This document shows, one piece after another, positions 41,281 through 48,947 of a stretch of DNA of 64,000 nucleotides (within the stretch, counting starts at the first letter, position 1; every line of letters starts with the position of its first letter). The notes below the pieces were generated by a model. That model saw nothing but the letters and a program-made list of their open reading frames with translations, did no database searches and was not told the origin of the DNA. Position numbers and translations under genes: made by a program. This DNA comes from an uncultured Psychroserpens sp. Lineage in GTDB: Bacteria; Bacteroidota; Bacteroidia; Flavobacteriales; Flavobacteriaceae. The stretch is taken from NCBI RefSeq assembly GCF_947500255.1, contig NZ_CANMRL010000002.1, positions 248,001 through 312,000 on the forward strand. Reading direction: 5' to 3'.

Positions 41281-41847
41281 TTGACTACCGAAGAACTTTA
41301 TCAAGAATTAAATTATGTAAATCACTCTCGTGACAAACGCTTGTATTATGCCAATTTGGTGATAGGTAATCCAGATCTAATTCCGAAGTTATTGAATATC
41401 TTATTCATGGTTGATGATAAAATATCTTGCCGTGCGGCTTGGGTCTTTGAATTTATGTGTGGTGAAAACCTAGAAGCTAGTATTCCCTATTTAGATAGTT
41501 TTACCGAAAACATACATAAGGTCCATCTAGATTCGGCTGTACGTCCTGTTGCCAAAGTTTGTGAATACTTGGTCACTGCCTACTATTCGAAACATGACAA
41601 CGAGATAAAATCGGCTTTACTTCCGAAGCACAAAGAGAAAATTATAGAAGCTTGTTTTGATTGGATGATTAACGATGAGAAAATTGCACCAAAGGCTTAT
41701 GCTATGAATACGCTTTATTTGTTAGGACATGATGAAGATTGGATTCATCCAGAACTAGTCATGATATTAGAACGTGATTATCAAATGCAAAGTTCAGGAT
41801 TTAAAGCTAGAGCTAGGCATATTTTAAAGAAGGTTAAAAAGAATTAG
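41281..41847 (+). CDS. Helical-repeat protein upstream of purB
   Basis: 188 residues from a TTG at 41281 (no Met nearer). Helical, HEAT/ARM-like appearance: PDLIPKLLNILFMVDDKISCRAAWVFEFMC, YLDSFTENIHKV, IEACFDWMINDEKIAPKAYAMNTLYLLG. No enzyme motif. Homologues beside purB are sometimes annotated as adenylosuccinate lyase by neighbourhood alone; this sequence has no lyase motif. It is separated from purB by the convergent DUF1028 gene. Confidence 0.8.
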   Translation: MTTEELYQELNYVNHSRDKRLYYANLVIGNPDLIPKLLNILFMVDDKISCRAAWVFEFMCGENLEASIPYLDSFTENIHKVHLDSAVRPVAKVCEYLVTAYYSKHDNEIKSALLPKHKEKIIEACFDWMINDEKIAPKAYAMNTLYLLGHDEDWIHPELVMILERDYQMQSSGFKARARHILKKVKKN

Positions 41848-42824
41848 AGCTTTATCACTATATTTAATTCCTCCTCAGAAATCACTAGTAATTTACTTTT
41901 CACTAATCTAGGTGTAAGTTTTCGCCAATTCTCATCTTGCTCAAAAATAGATTTTAAAATGGGATGGGCTTTTTTGTATTCTTTATTATTCAATAAGTTA
42001 ATCGCATACCAATATTGCATTTCCAAGTTATCAGGAAATAATTTTTGAGCACTTAAATACAAGGACTCTGCTTTTTTAGAATCGCCAGCTTCCATAGCTA
42101 GATCACCTTTATTCATAAAATCATACGCTTTATGAATTTTCATCAATCGCTCTAACTCTCCTATAGGATTCTCGTGATCTTCTACACGTAAATCCATAAT
42201 GGTATCTTCCCAAGAATTTCCAGTGGCTTTTCCTTTAACAATCAAGATGGCTGCAGATTGCTTTCCTCTAATGTCTCCTTTTTCTCCTTCAGCGGCTTTA
42301 AGAGCAGCTAAAATGCGTTCGCTTAACGTTCCTTTTGTCGTTTCAAAAGCTTTGGCCATGGCATCCCAAACCGTATTATTAAGCATCATATTGGCTTGTA
42401 CTGAGAAGTTATTGCCTTGTCGATGTCCAGCCTCGGCAATACATAAATGACCAGTATGCGTCGCCATTTCTCCTTTCGTATTTAAAAACGCAACCTGACG
42501 ATACATTTCACCTTCATCGTTTTTAACCAGTTCAATTAAGGCTTGCTCAGGACTCATACCATCTTCCATTAAAGCCAGACCTTTTGGTCCATAAGCTGGA
42601 TTTACCAAAGATTGTGTAGCAACAACACCAACACCTGCTTTTCCATAAATAACAACAGAACCAACACTAAACCAGTGGGATTGTACAGCAACTCCAATAT
42701 CTCCTGTTACAGAATCTCTTGCGACAATCGAATACGTATGAGTAAGGGGTTCAGATTTTTTATAAACTTGTGAGAACATGGTTTGAAAACTCAAAACAAA
42801 AAGTATTAAAAACAGCTTATGCAT
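41844..42824 (-). CDS. DUF1028 secreted protein with TPR-like tail
   Basis: 326 residues, signal peptide ending QTMFSQ. DUF1028 core (~28-230): THTYSIVARDSVTGDIGVAVQSHWFSVGSVV, GVVATQSLVNPAYGPKGLALMEDG, GHLCIAEAGHRQGNNFSVQANMM and ERILAALKAAEGEKGDIRGKQSAAILI, an Ntn-hydrolase-like fold. Residues ~240-300 add TPR-like helices. Probably a periplasmic amidohydrolase; substrate unknown. It overlaps the preceding convergent gene by four bases. Confidence 0.9.
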   Translation of the reverse strand: MHKLFLILFVLSFQTMFSQVYKKSEPLTHTYSIVARDSVTGDIGVAVQSHWFSVGSVVIYGKAGVGVVATQSLVNPAYGPKGLALMEDGMSPEQALIELVKNDEGEMYRQVAFLNTKGEMATHTGHLCIAEAGHRQGNNFSVQANMMLNNTVWDAMAKAFETTKGTLSERILAALKAAEGEKGDIRGKQSAAILIVKGKATGNSWEDTIMDLRVEDHENPIGELERLMKIHKAYDFMNKGDLAMEAGDSKKAESLYLSAQKLFPDNLEMQYWYAINLLNNKEYKKAHPILKSIFEQDENWRKLTPRLVKSKLLVISEEELNIVIKL

Positions 42825-42884
42825 AACAATAAATTTTATGCTCTAAGATAACCAAATTATCTTCAATTTACCGTTCGATTTTTC

Positions 42885-42892
42885 TATCTTTG
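42885..42892 (+). promoter_or_regulatory. Predicted -7 element for purB
   Basis: TATCTTTG matches TAnnTTTG, 20 bases before the ATG at 42913. The upstream -33 region is not clear. Confidence 0.5.
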
Positions 42893-42912
42893 CAGCCTTA
42901 AACACACAACCA

Positions 42913-44256
42913 ATGTCAATATCATCTCTCAATGCTATCTCACCAATAGATGGTCGATATAGAAATAAAGTAAATAATCTTGCACCTTATTTTTCTGAAG
43001 AAGCGCTCATCAAATATCGCGTTTTGGTAGAAATTGAGTATTTTATTGCATTGTGCGAGGCAAAACTCCCACAATTAGCGACTATTGACACTTCGGTTTT
43101 TGAAGACTTAAGAGCTATTTATAAAGTATTTTCTTCGGAAGATGCGCAAGCAATAAAAGATATTGAAGCCATTACCAATCATGATGTAAAAGCAGTTGAA
43201 TATTTTATCAAAGAGAAGTTTGACAAGCTCAACTTATCTGCATATAAGGAGTTTATACATTTCGGATTGACATCACAAGACATTAATAATACTGCTATTC
43301 CGTTAAGCATTAAAGATGCTATGAACGATGTGTATGTTCCAGAATATTTTGAGGTTGTAAAAAAATTAAAAACCTTAGCTGAAGAATGGAAAGCCATTCC
43401 AATGTTGGCTCGAACTCATGGACAACCTGCTTCTCCAACTCGTCTGGGAAAAGAAATACAAGTTTTTGTAACTCGTTTAGAAGAACAGTTTAATTTATTG
43501 AACGATGTCCCTAGTGCTGCTAAATTTGGTGGTGCTACTGGAAACTTCAATGCGCATAAAGTGGCTTACCCAAATATAGATTGGAAAGCTTTTGGTACCA
43601 ACTTCGTACAAGAAAAGTTGGGTTTACAACACTCGTTTCCAACAACACAAATTGAGCATTACGACCATATGGCAGCTCTTTTTGATGCACTAAAACGCAT
43701 CAATACCATAATTATCGATCTTAATCGCGATATTTGGACTTATGTATCTATGGACTACTTTAAGCAAAAAATAAAGAAAGGTGAAGTTGGTAGTAGTGCT
43801 ATGCCACATAAGGTAAATCCTATAGATTTTGAGAACTCTGAAGGCAACTTAGGTATTGCTAATGCTATTTTTGAGCATTTAGCAGCTAAGCTTCCTATTT
43901 CAAGATTACAACGTGATTTAACAGATAGTACTGTACTTAGAAATGTTGGAGTTCCTTTTGGTCATACGTTGATAGCTTTCAAATCAACTTTAAAAGGTTT
44001 AAACAAGTTGTTACTTAATGAAGCAAAGTTTGCTCAAGACTTGGAAAATAACTGGGCTGTGGTAGCAGAAGCCATACAAACCATCTTACGTCGCGAGGCA
44101 TATCCTAATCCGTATGAAGCTTTAAAAGGCCTAACTAGAACTAATGAAATAATCAATGAACGTTCCATTTCAGAATTTATTGATACCTTAGAGGTTTCCG
44201 AAACGATTAAAACGGAATTAAAAGCTATCAATCCTAGTAACTATACTGGGATTTAA
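42913..44256 (+). CDS. purB: Adenylosuccinate lyase
   Basis: 447 residues. Fumarase/aspartase superfamily landmarks: ISPIDGRYRNKV (~9-20), IHFGLTSQDINNTAIPLS (~115-132), LARTHGQPASPTRLGKE (general acid His, ~155-171) and the signature GSSAMPHKVNPIDFEN (~296-311). It makes AMP from adenylosuccinate and AICAR from SAICAR in purine synthesis. A small membrane protein gene follows after 10 bases. Confidence 0.97.
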   Translation: MSISSLNAISPIDGRYRNKVNNLAPYFSEEALIKYRVLVEIEYFIALCEAKLPQLATIDTSVFEDLRAIYKVFSSEDAQAIKDIEAITNHDVKAVEYFIKEKFDKLNLSAYKEFIHFGLTSQDINNTAIPLSIKDAMNDVYVPEYFEVVKKLKTLAEEWKAIPMLARTHGQPASPTRLGKEIQVFVTRLEEQFNLLNDVPSAAKFGGATGNFNAHKVAYPNIDWKAFGTNFVQEKLGLQHSFPTTQIEHYDHMAALFDALKRINTIIIDLNRDIWTYVSMDYFKQKIKKGEVGSSAMPHKVNPIDFENSEGNLGIANAIFEHLAAKLPISRLQRDLTDSTVLRNVGVPFGHTLIAFKSTLKGLNKLLLNEAKFAQDLENNWAVVAEAIQTILRREAYPNPYEALKGLTRTNEIINERSISEFIDTLEVSETIKTELKAINPSNYTGI

Positions 44257-44266
44257 CCTACTACAA

Positions 44267-44458
44267 ATGCCAAATAGAAATACATTAACACTTGTATTCT
44301 CCGGACTTATAGCCGCTGGTTTCTTTGTGTCTGGTATTTTAGATATTTTAGATTACTTCATTGTAAAAGCTATATTATTTGCAGCTTTTGTACTACTGGC
44401 TGTACATTTAACCATTATCATTTTAAAAGATTCTGAAAACAAAAACCACCTTAAGTAG
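44267..44458 (+). CDS. Small two-TM membrane protein
   Basis: 63 residues, mostly two hydrophobic segments (LVFSGLIAAGFFVSGILDIL and AILFAAFVLLAVHLTIII) with a charged tail DSENKNHLK. Ten bases after purB, so probably in its transcript. No family recognised. Its stop codon lies inside the terminator stem. Confidence 0.75.
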   Translation: MPNRNTLTLVFSGLIAAGFFVSGILDILDYFIVKAILFAAFVLLAVHLTIIILKDSENKNHLK

Positions 44459-44478
44459 TCAGACTTAAAGTGGCTTTC
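44446..44478. terminator. Terminator shared by purB unit and convergent DUF4252 operon
   Basis: CCACCTTAAGT and ACTTAAAGTGG form an 11-bp stem with one mismatch around six bases, with CTTTCT after it on the plus strand and a T-rich stretch on the other side. It overlaps the end of the small membrane gene. Confidence 0.7.
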
Positions 44479-44502
44479 TATTAACATTTTAAATATTAAG
44501 GT

Positions 44503-45048
44503 CTATTTAAAAAATTTGGCGATATCCTTAAATTGAGTTTCCTCAATACTGTTTTCATCGAAAACTGACGCCAGTTCCATTATTTTATTAAAGTTCATTT
44601 CATCTCCTAAAATTCTAACAACTACAAATCCTTGCTCATTAGAATTTCCAAATAGGATAAATTCATCAACATCATTTTCTCCTCCTATACATTTTACGAC
44701 AAATTTTCCGTCTGTTGAGTTTCCTCCACGCATCAACTCTTCATATTTTGGATCTTTAAGAATCGTCTTTATTTTAGCGACTTCTACATCCATATCCTCT
44801 TTATTACTTTCGTCTGCGACAAAAGCCAAAAGGCTTAATTTATCTATAGATTCGTAAGCATCTTTTTGCTCTTCAGTTAATGTTGTTTCATCAATTTTAA
44901 GCATACTCGTTGGCACGTCTAAACTAGTAAAACCAGGTGCTAACTCACTATCAACATAGTACGTTTGTAAAGTTAAACCCTGGTTGCAACTCTGTAAAGT
45001 TACAACCAAGATTAACATGGTGATTATTGTTTTGATTGATGTATTCAT
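44503..45048 (-). CDS. DUF4252 lipoprotein
   Basis: 181 residues, lipoprotein signal LILVVTLQSCNQG. The mature part resembles the DUF4252 family, which in Bacteroidota occurs as secreted partners of ECF sigma operons: SLLAFVADESNKEDMDVEVAKI, FVVKCIGGENDVDEFILFGNSNEQGFVVVRILGDEMN. The second of two such genes, four bases after the first. Role unknown, likely envelope-related. Confidence 0.87.
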   Translation of the reverse strand: MNTSIKTIITMLILVVTLQSCNQGLTLQTYYVDSELAPGFTSLDVPTSMLKIDETTLTEEQKDAYESIDKLSLLAFVADESNKEDMDVEVAKIKTILKDPKYEELMRGGNSTDGKFVVKCIGGENDVDEFILFGNSNEQGFVVVRILGDEMNFNKIMELASVFDENSIEETQFKDIAKFFK

Positions 45049-45052
45049 AGTT

Positions 45053-45622
45053 TTAGTTCTTTTTACTTGCTTTTTTCAACTGGTCTCCTCCAGGCATATT
45101 CATTTGACTAGTTAACTTAGAGATTTGTCTTAAATCGATATCTCCTGTAAGTGTTAACAATACAGTCTCTACTTCTCTCTTCTTACCATTAATGGTAATA
45201 TCTTGACCGTTAGTAAGCTCTTTCAAACCGTTAATGAACATTAATAGTTCTTTTACGTGGTTTTCATCTTTACCTTCTTTTACATAAAATTTCACTGTTT
45301 GATCACCATCTTTAATACGCATTAATTCGTCTAATTTTGATGATTTTAAATAGCCATTTACGGTAGCATTCATATCGGCAGAGATTTTCTCGTCTCCAGT
45401 TGTAAACACTTTAAGACCTGTAATATTTTTAGCCATATCAACATAAGCTTTCATTTCAGGATCATCGACATCTACACCTACTGTAGCTAACATTTTAAAC
45501 ATTCTCTGTGTAAGTACAACTGTCATTACACCATCTTTGTCTTCATATTTGTCAAAAACACTTTGAGCAAACATTATATTAGATGATAAGGCAATTGCGA
45601 GTATTAATATTAATTTCTTCAT
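45053..45622 (-). CDS. DUF4252 secreted protein
   Basis: 189 residues, signal peptide ending NIMFAQS. DUF4252 pattern: VFDKYEDKDGVMTVVLTQRMFKMLA, ITGLKVFTTGDEKISADMN, SKLDELMRIKDGDQTVKFYVKEG and VLLTLTGDIDLRQISKL. It follows the anti-sigma-like gene by five bases in a four-gene operon that starts with the sigma factor. Confidence 0.9.
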   Translation of the reverse strand: MKKLILILAIALSSNIMFAQSVFDKYEDKDGVMTVVLTQRMFKMLATVGVDVDDPEMKAYVDMAKNITGLKVFTTGDEKISADMNATVNGYLKSSKLDELMRIKDGDQTVKFYVKEGKDENHVKELLMFINGLKELTNGQDITINGKKREVETVLLTLTGDIDLRQISKLTSQMNMPGGDQLKKASKKN

Positions 45623-45627
45623 GATTT

Positions 45628-46152
45628 CTAGTTTTTGTTTTTACTTGTTTTTTTCTTTTTTACTAATCTGTTTGTTGTTTTACCAAATTCACTAACGTGA
45701 CTGGCTTTTTCTGCACCTTTATTAAAACTGGTAGATACAAGACTCAGTGTGTTTACGCTACTAGCTGCATCGTTAAAATTTGATGATAGCATTGATAACG
45801 CTTCTTTGGTTTCGGTATAAACTTTACGTTCTTCATCAGTTAAACCCGCAAGTGGATCAACTATTTCTTCACCTCCCAAAATTTTAGGAACCATAATTCC
45901 TAACATAAGAACCGCAACTGCTGCGACAGAAATCCATTGATAGATATAACTTTTTCTAGGTTTTAATGGAACGTCTTTCGTATAAAGTTCTTGTTTTGTG
46001 TTGTTAAAGTATTGAAACATCATTTTGTATGACTCTAAATGTGGAGCGACTTCGTCTTGAGTAAAATACTCTTTTAAGCGTTGCTCTTCTTTTAGCGTTG
46101 TTTCGCCATTGTCATACTTTTCCAGTAATTTTTCTATACTATTTAATACCAT
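45628..46152 (-). CDS. Membrane-anchored anti-sigma-like protein
   Basis: 174 residues. N-terminal ~70 residues are cytoplasmic and helical (SIEKLLEKYDNGETTLKEEQRLKEYF), one membrane segment (~72-90; QWISVAAVAVLMLGIMVPKI), then a periplasmic lysine-rich tail. The start overlaps the sigma gene's end by 14 bases. The location and topology match anti-sigma factors of Bacteroidota ECF operons; this role is inferred. Confidence 0.85.
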   Translation of the reverse strand: MVLNSIEKLLEKYDNGETTLKEEQRLKEYFTQDEVAPHLESYKMMFQYFNNTKQELYTKDVPLKPRKSYIYQWISVAAVAVLMLGIMVPKILGGEEIVDPLAGLTDEERKVYTETKEALSMLSSNFNDAASSVNTLSLVSTSFNKGAEKASHVSEFGKTTNRLVKKKKTSKNKN

Positions 46153-46648
46153 AGCGATGTGTATTAGTTAATTTTTCTCTTATTGTTTTCCTAGCTCTTG
46201 ATAAAGCGACTCTAATGGCTGTAGGATTCATATCTACTACTTTTGCAATTTCATCAAAGTCATACTCTTCTATATCTCTGAGCTGTAATATTATTTTTTG
46301 TTGTTCTGGTAACTCTTCAATTATTTTAGAAACCCAATCAACACTATCTTTATTTTCTACTTGTTTCTGTAAAGACGTGTTATTGTCTTGATAATTACTA
46401 TGAACAATCTTTAAATTCTGCGCTTGTTTCGATTTTAATCGGTCTAAGCAAAAATTCTTTGTCATTGTCATCGAAAATGCTTCTACATTTTTATAGTCTG
46501 CTATTTTCTCTTTATTACGCCACAGTTTCATTAAAATTTCTTGCGTTGCATCTTCAGCTTCTTCTGTAGAAACTAGAAGTCTTTTTGCTAAACGAAAGAC
46601 TTTATCCTTAAAAGGCAATACCAATTTTGTAAAATCAGTCTGTGTCAT
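46139..46648 (-). CDS. ECF RNA polymerase sigma factor
   Basis: 169 residues from the ATG at 46648. Region 2: LPFKDKVFRLAKRLLVSTEEAEDATQEILMKLW; region 4: LPEQQKIILQLRDIEEYDFDEIAKVVDMNPTAIRVALSRARKTI. An upstream Met at 46714 is rejected because the predicted promoter (46699-46723) lies over it. It heads an operon with an anti-sigma-like protein and two DUF4252 proteins. Confidence 0.93.
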   Translation of the reverse strand: MTQTDFTKLVLPFKDKVFRLAKRLLVSTEEAEDATQEILMKLWRNKEKIADYKNVEAFSMTMTKNFCLDRLKSKQAQNLKIVHSNYQDNNTSLQKQVENKDSVDWVSKIIEELPEQQKIILQLRDIEEYDFDEIAKVVDMNPTAIRVALSRARKTIREKLTNTHRYGIK

Positions 46649-46698
46649 TTTTGGTTTGTTAGTTAAAAACAGTTGATTATTCTGCTTCTTGTAATTAC

Positions 46699-46723
46699 GA
46701 CGAACATGCTTCAATTTTGTTAC
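46699..46723 (-). promoter_or_regulatory. Predicted ECF promoter of sigma/DUF4252 operon
   Basis: On the minus strand GTAAC is followed after 16 bases by CGTC, close to the pair near 1250 and 1310. It suggests autoregulation and places transcription start near 46690, which decides the sigma start codon at 46648. Confidence 0.55.
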
Positions 46724-46819
46724 ATGATATTTTTAAATTTACAATAATGTAAGTAAATTTATAGTTTACTAGACCAATAAGCTATTGGTTTAGCTCATAA
46801 AAATTGAAAAAGAAAAAAT

Positions 46820-48256
46820 ATGAAATTATTAAAACTAAGTGTACTCTTACTACTTACCCTCTCTTTTACGAGTTGTTTTGAAGATAGAGATGACAATGCC
46901 ATAGCGGCAAGTGAGATTAACGATTTTGTTTGGAAAGGGATGAATGCAGTTTATTTGTATAAGGCCGATATCCCAGATTTAGCTAATGATCGTTTTTCTT
47001 CTAACGAAGAGTATGCTAACTATCTTAATAGTTTTGCAGCTACTGAAACACTATTTGAAAGCTTGATTTTTGAAAGAGAAACTGTAGATCGCTTCAGTAT
47101 TATCATTCCTAACTACATTGAATTTGAACAATTATTAGCTGGAACGTCTAAAAGTAACGGACTTGAATTTAATTTCTATCTCAAGCCTGGAAGCGAAACA
47201 GAGGTCTTCGGTATTATTAGACTTGTTCTTAATAATAGTGTTGCTGATGGATTAGGCTTAGAACGCGGACAAATTTTTGATGCAGTCAACGGTAATGCTT
47301 TATCAACAAGTAATTTAAATACCTTACTGAATCAAGATACATATACGTTGAATTTTGCAACTTATAACGATAATGGAACCGAAACGGTCGACGACGATAC
47401 TATAGAGTCTTCTACAGATAGCATTGAGCTTACAAAACAAACCTATACCGAAAACCCTGTGCACCAAGCTGACATCATCGATGTTGATGGAGAAAATGTT
47501 GGCTATTTAGTTTATAATGGCTTTAATTCAAGCTTTAATAACCAATTAAATGCTGCATTTGCTGATTTTCAAGCTAATAATGTACAACACTTGGTTCTCG
47601 ATTTAAGATACAATCCAGGAGGCTCTGTAAATACTGCGTCATTACTTGGAAGCATGATCACTGGCCAATTTAATGGAGATATCTATTCTAAACTAGTTTT
47701 TAACAGTGATCAACAAAGTTCAAATACAAATTTTAATTTTGTTAATAGTTTTGATGGAACTACAATAAACAGTTTAAATTTAAACAAGGTGTATGTGTTA
47801 ACTACAGATCGCTCAGCTTCTGCGAGTGAATTGGTCATCAATAGCTTGAGTGCTTATATTGATGTGGTTCAAATTGGTGATTCCACTACAGGAAAAACGC
47901 AAGCATCGATAACAATATATGACTCACCAGATTTGACGTCGGTTGATATCAACCCAAGTCATACCTATGCAATGCAACCGTTAGTTGCCAACTCTATAAA
48001 TGTAAATGATGTCGAAGTACCTCCAACAGGACTTGTTCCAGATATCTCTTTAATTGAATCGCCAAGAAATTTCGGAACATTAGGTGATGTCAATGAACCT
48101 CTTTTAGCAGCTGCTATTGCTGACATTCAAGGTTTAGGGCGATTTAGTGCATTCACAGAATATAGACCAATACAAACCAGCGTCAATATCAAACCATTTG
48201 AAGAGAACATGTATATTGAATATGAGATGAATACTAATCGTCTCGAATTTAAATAA
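46820..48256 (+). CDS. S41 family peptidase lipoprotein
   Basis: 478 residues, lipoprotein signal LLTLSFTSCFEDR. PDZ-like segment (~115-190; LVLNNSVADGLGLERGQIFDAVNG), then the S41 core: LVLDLRYNPGGSVNTASLLGSMI, Ser in VYVLTTDRSASASELVINSL, Lys in IGDSTTGKTQASITI. Both catalytic residues are present. Anchored to the envelope, probably processing exported proteins. It is divergent from a sigma/anti-sigma operon and has its own terminator. Confidence 0.93.
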   Translation: MKLLKLSVLLLLTLSFTSCFEDRDDNAIAASEINDFVWKGMNAVYLYKADIPDLANDRFSSNEEYANYLNSFAATETLFESLIFERETVDRFSIIIPNYIEFEQLLAGTSKSNGLEFNFYLKPGSETEVFGIIRLVLNNSVADGLGLERGQIFDAVNGNALSTSNLNTLLNQDTYTLNFATYNDNGTETVDDDTIESSTDSIELTKQTYTENPVHQADIIDVDGENVGYLVYNGFNSSFNNQLNAAFADFQANNVQHLVLDLRYNPGGSVNTASLLGSMITGQFNGDIYSKLVFNSDQQSSNTNFNFVNSFDGTTINSLNLNKVYVLTTDRSASASELVINSLSAYIDVVQIGDSTTGKTQASITIYDSPDLTSVDINPSHTYAMQPLVANSINVNDVEVPPTGLVPDISLIESPRNFGTLGDVNEPLLAAAIADIQGLGRFSAFTEYRPIQTSVNIKPFEENMYIEYEMNTNRLEFK

Positions 48257-48257
48257 T

Positions 48258-48290
48258 AAAAAAAGCCGCTTTTCAAGCGGCTTTTTTTAT
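48258..48290 (+). terminator. Rho-independent terminator
   Basis: AAAAGCCGCTT and AAGCGGCTTTT form an 11-bp perfect stem around a TTC loop, followed by a T tract. Read on the minus strand it is also T-rich, so it probably serves the convergent PAS gene too. Confidence 0.9.
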
Positions 48291-48309
48291 TATACTTCTA
48301 TTGCTACAA

Positions 48310-48876
48310 TCAACTTACTTGTCGCTCTAAAGCAATAAAATGTGTAGCTTCATCATTACCTATTGGAAAAATCTTGACTTCGCATTTGTACGGTGTTTTA
48401 TCTTTCCTATAGTTAATAATAACCTCTGTAAAAGGAGTAATCTCATTAAGCTTTGCCCTAATTCTTTCTTTAGAGTCATTAGACGTTTCTGGTCCCTGTA
48501 AAAAACGTGGTGTTTTATTAAGAGCATCAACCTTAGAATATCCGGTCATAGCTGTAAAACCTTGATTAACCCATATTATTTTTTGGTCTATGTCTGTAAT
48601 AAGTATGGCTTCAAATTGCTGTTCATTAAAAATAGCATTGATATCATTTTGCCAATTTAATTTTTTAGCCAATGATCTTACCTTAAGAATATCGTGTTCT
48701 CTCTGAGCTTTTTTCCTTTTTAACATTAGGCTATCACTATAAACATCCCAGCTCATTAGAGGCAATCTTTTTGATGAGTTATAATCAATTTTGGAAGAAA
48801 CGGTCTCAAATTCTTCTTTACTTAATGATGACAAATAAATATCTAATGCCATCATATTTGATAAATTATTTTTCAT
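48310..48876 (-). CDS. LOV-like PAS domain protein lacking the photoactive cysteine
   Basis: 188 residues from the ATG at 48876 (13 further codons are open upstream). N-terminal ~85 residues are helical. Residues ~85-188 form a PAS domain of LOV type: AILITDIDQKIIWVNQGFTAMTGYSKVDAL, TPRFLQGPETSNDSKERI, VIINYRKDKTPYKCEVKIFPI. In LOV domains the loop reads NCRFLQG, with Cys making the flavin adduct; here that position is Pro. It may bind flavin without adduct chemistry or sense another ligand. No output domain. Confidence 0.87.
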   Translation of the reverse strand: MKNNLSNMMALDIYLSSLSKEEFETVSSKIDYNSSKRLPLMSWDVYSDSLMLKRKKAQREHDILKVRSLAKKLNWQNDINAIFNEQQFEAILITDIDQKIIWVNQGFTAMTGYSKVDALNKTPRFLQGPETSNDSKERIRAKLNEITPFTEVIINYRKDKTPYKCEVKIFPIGNDEATHFIALERQVS

Positions 48877-48947
48877 TACTTCTAGGTATTCATTAATTAT
48901 ATAAATACTAAACAAAAAGAGCCATTCAAAAAGAATAGCTCTTTTAT

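Noticed and set aside
41281-41847. Second adenylosuccinate lyase
   Set aside because: No lyase signature; only the neighbour 42913-44256 is purB.
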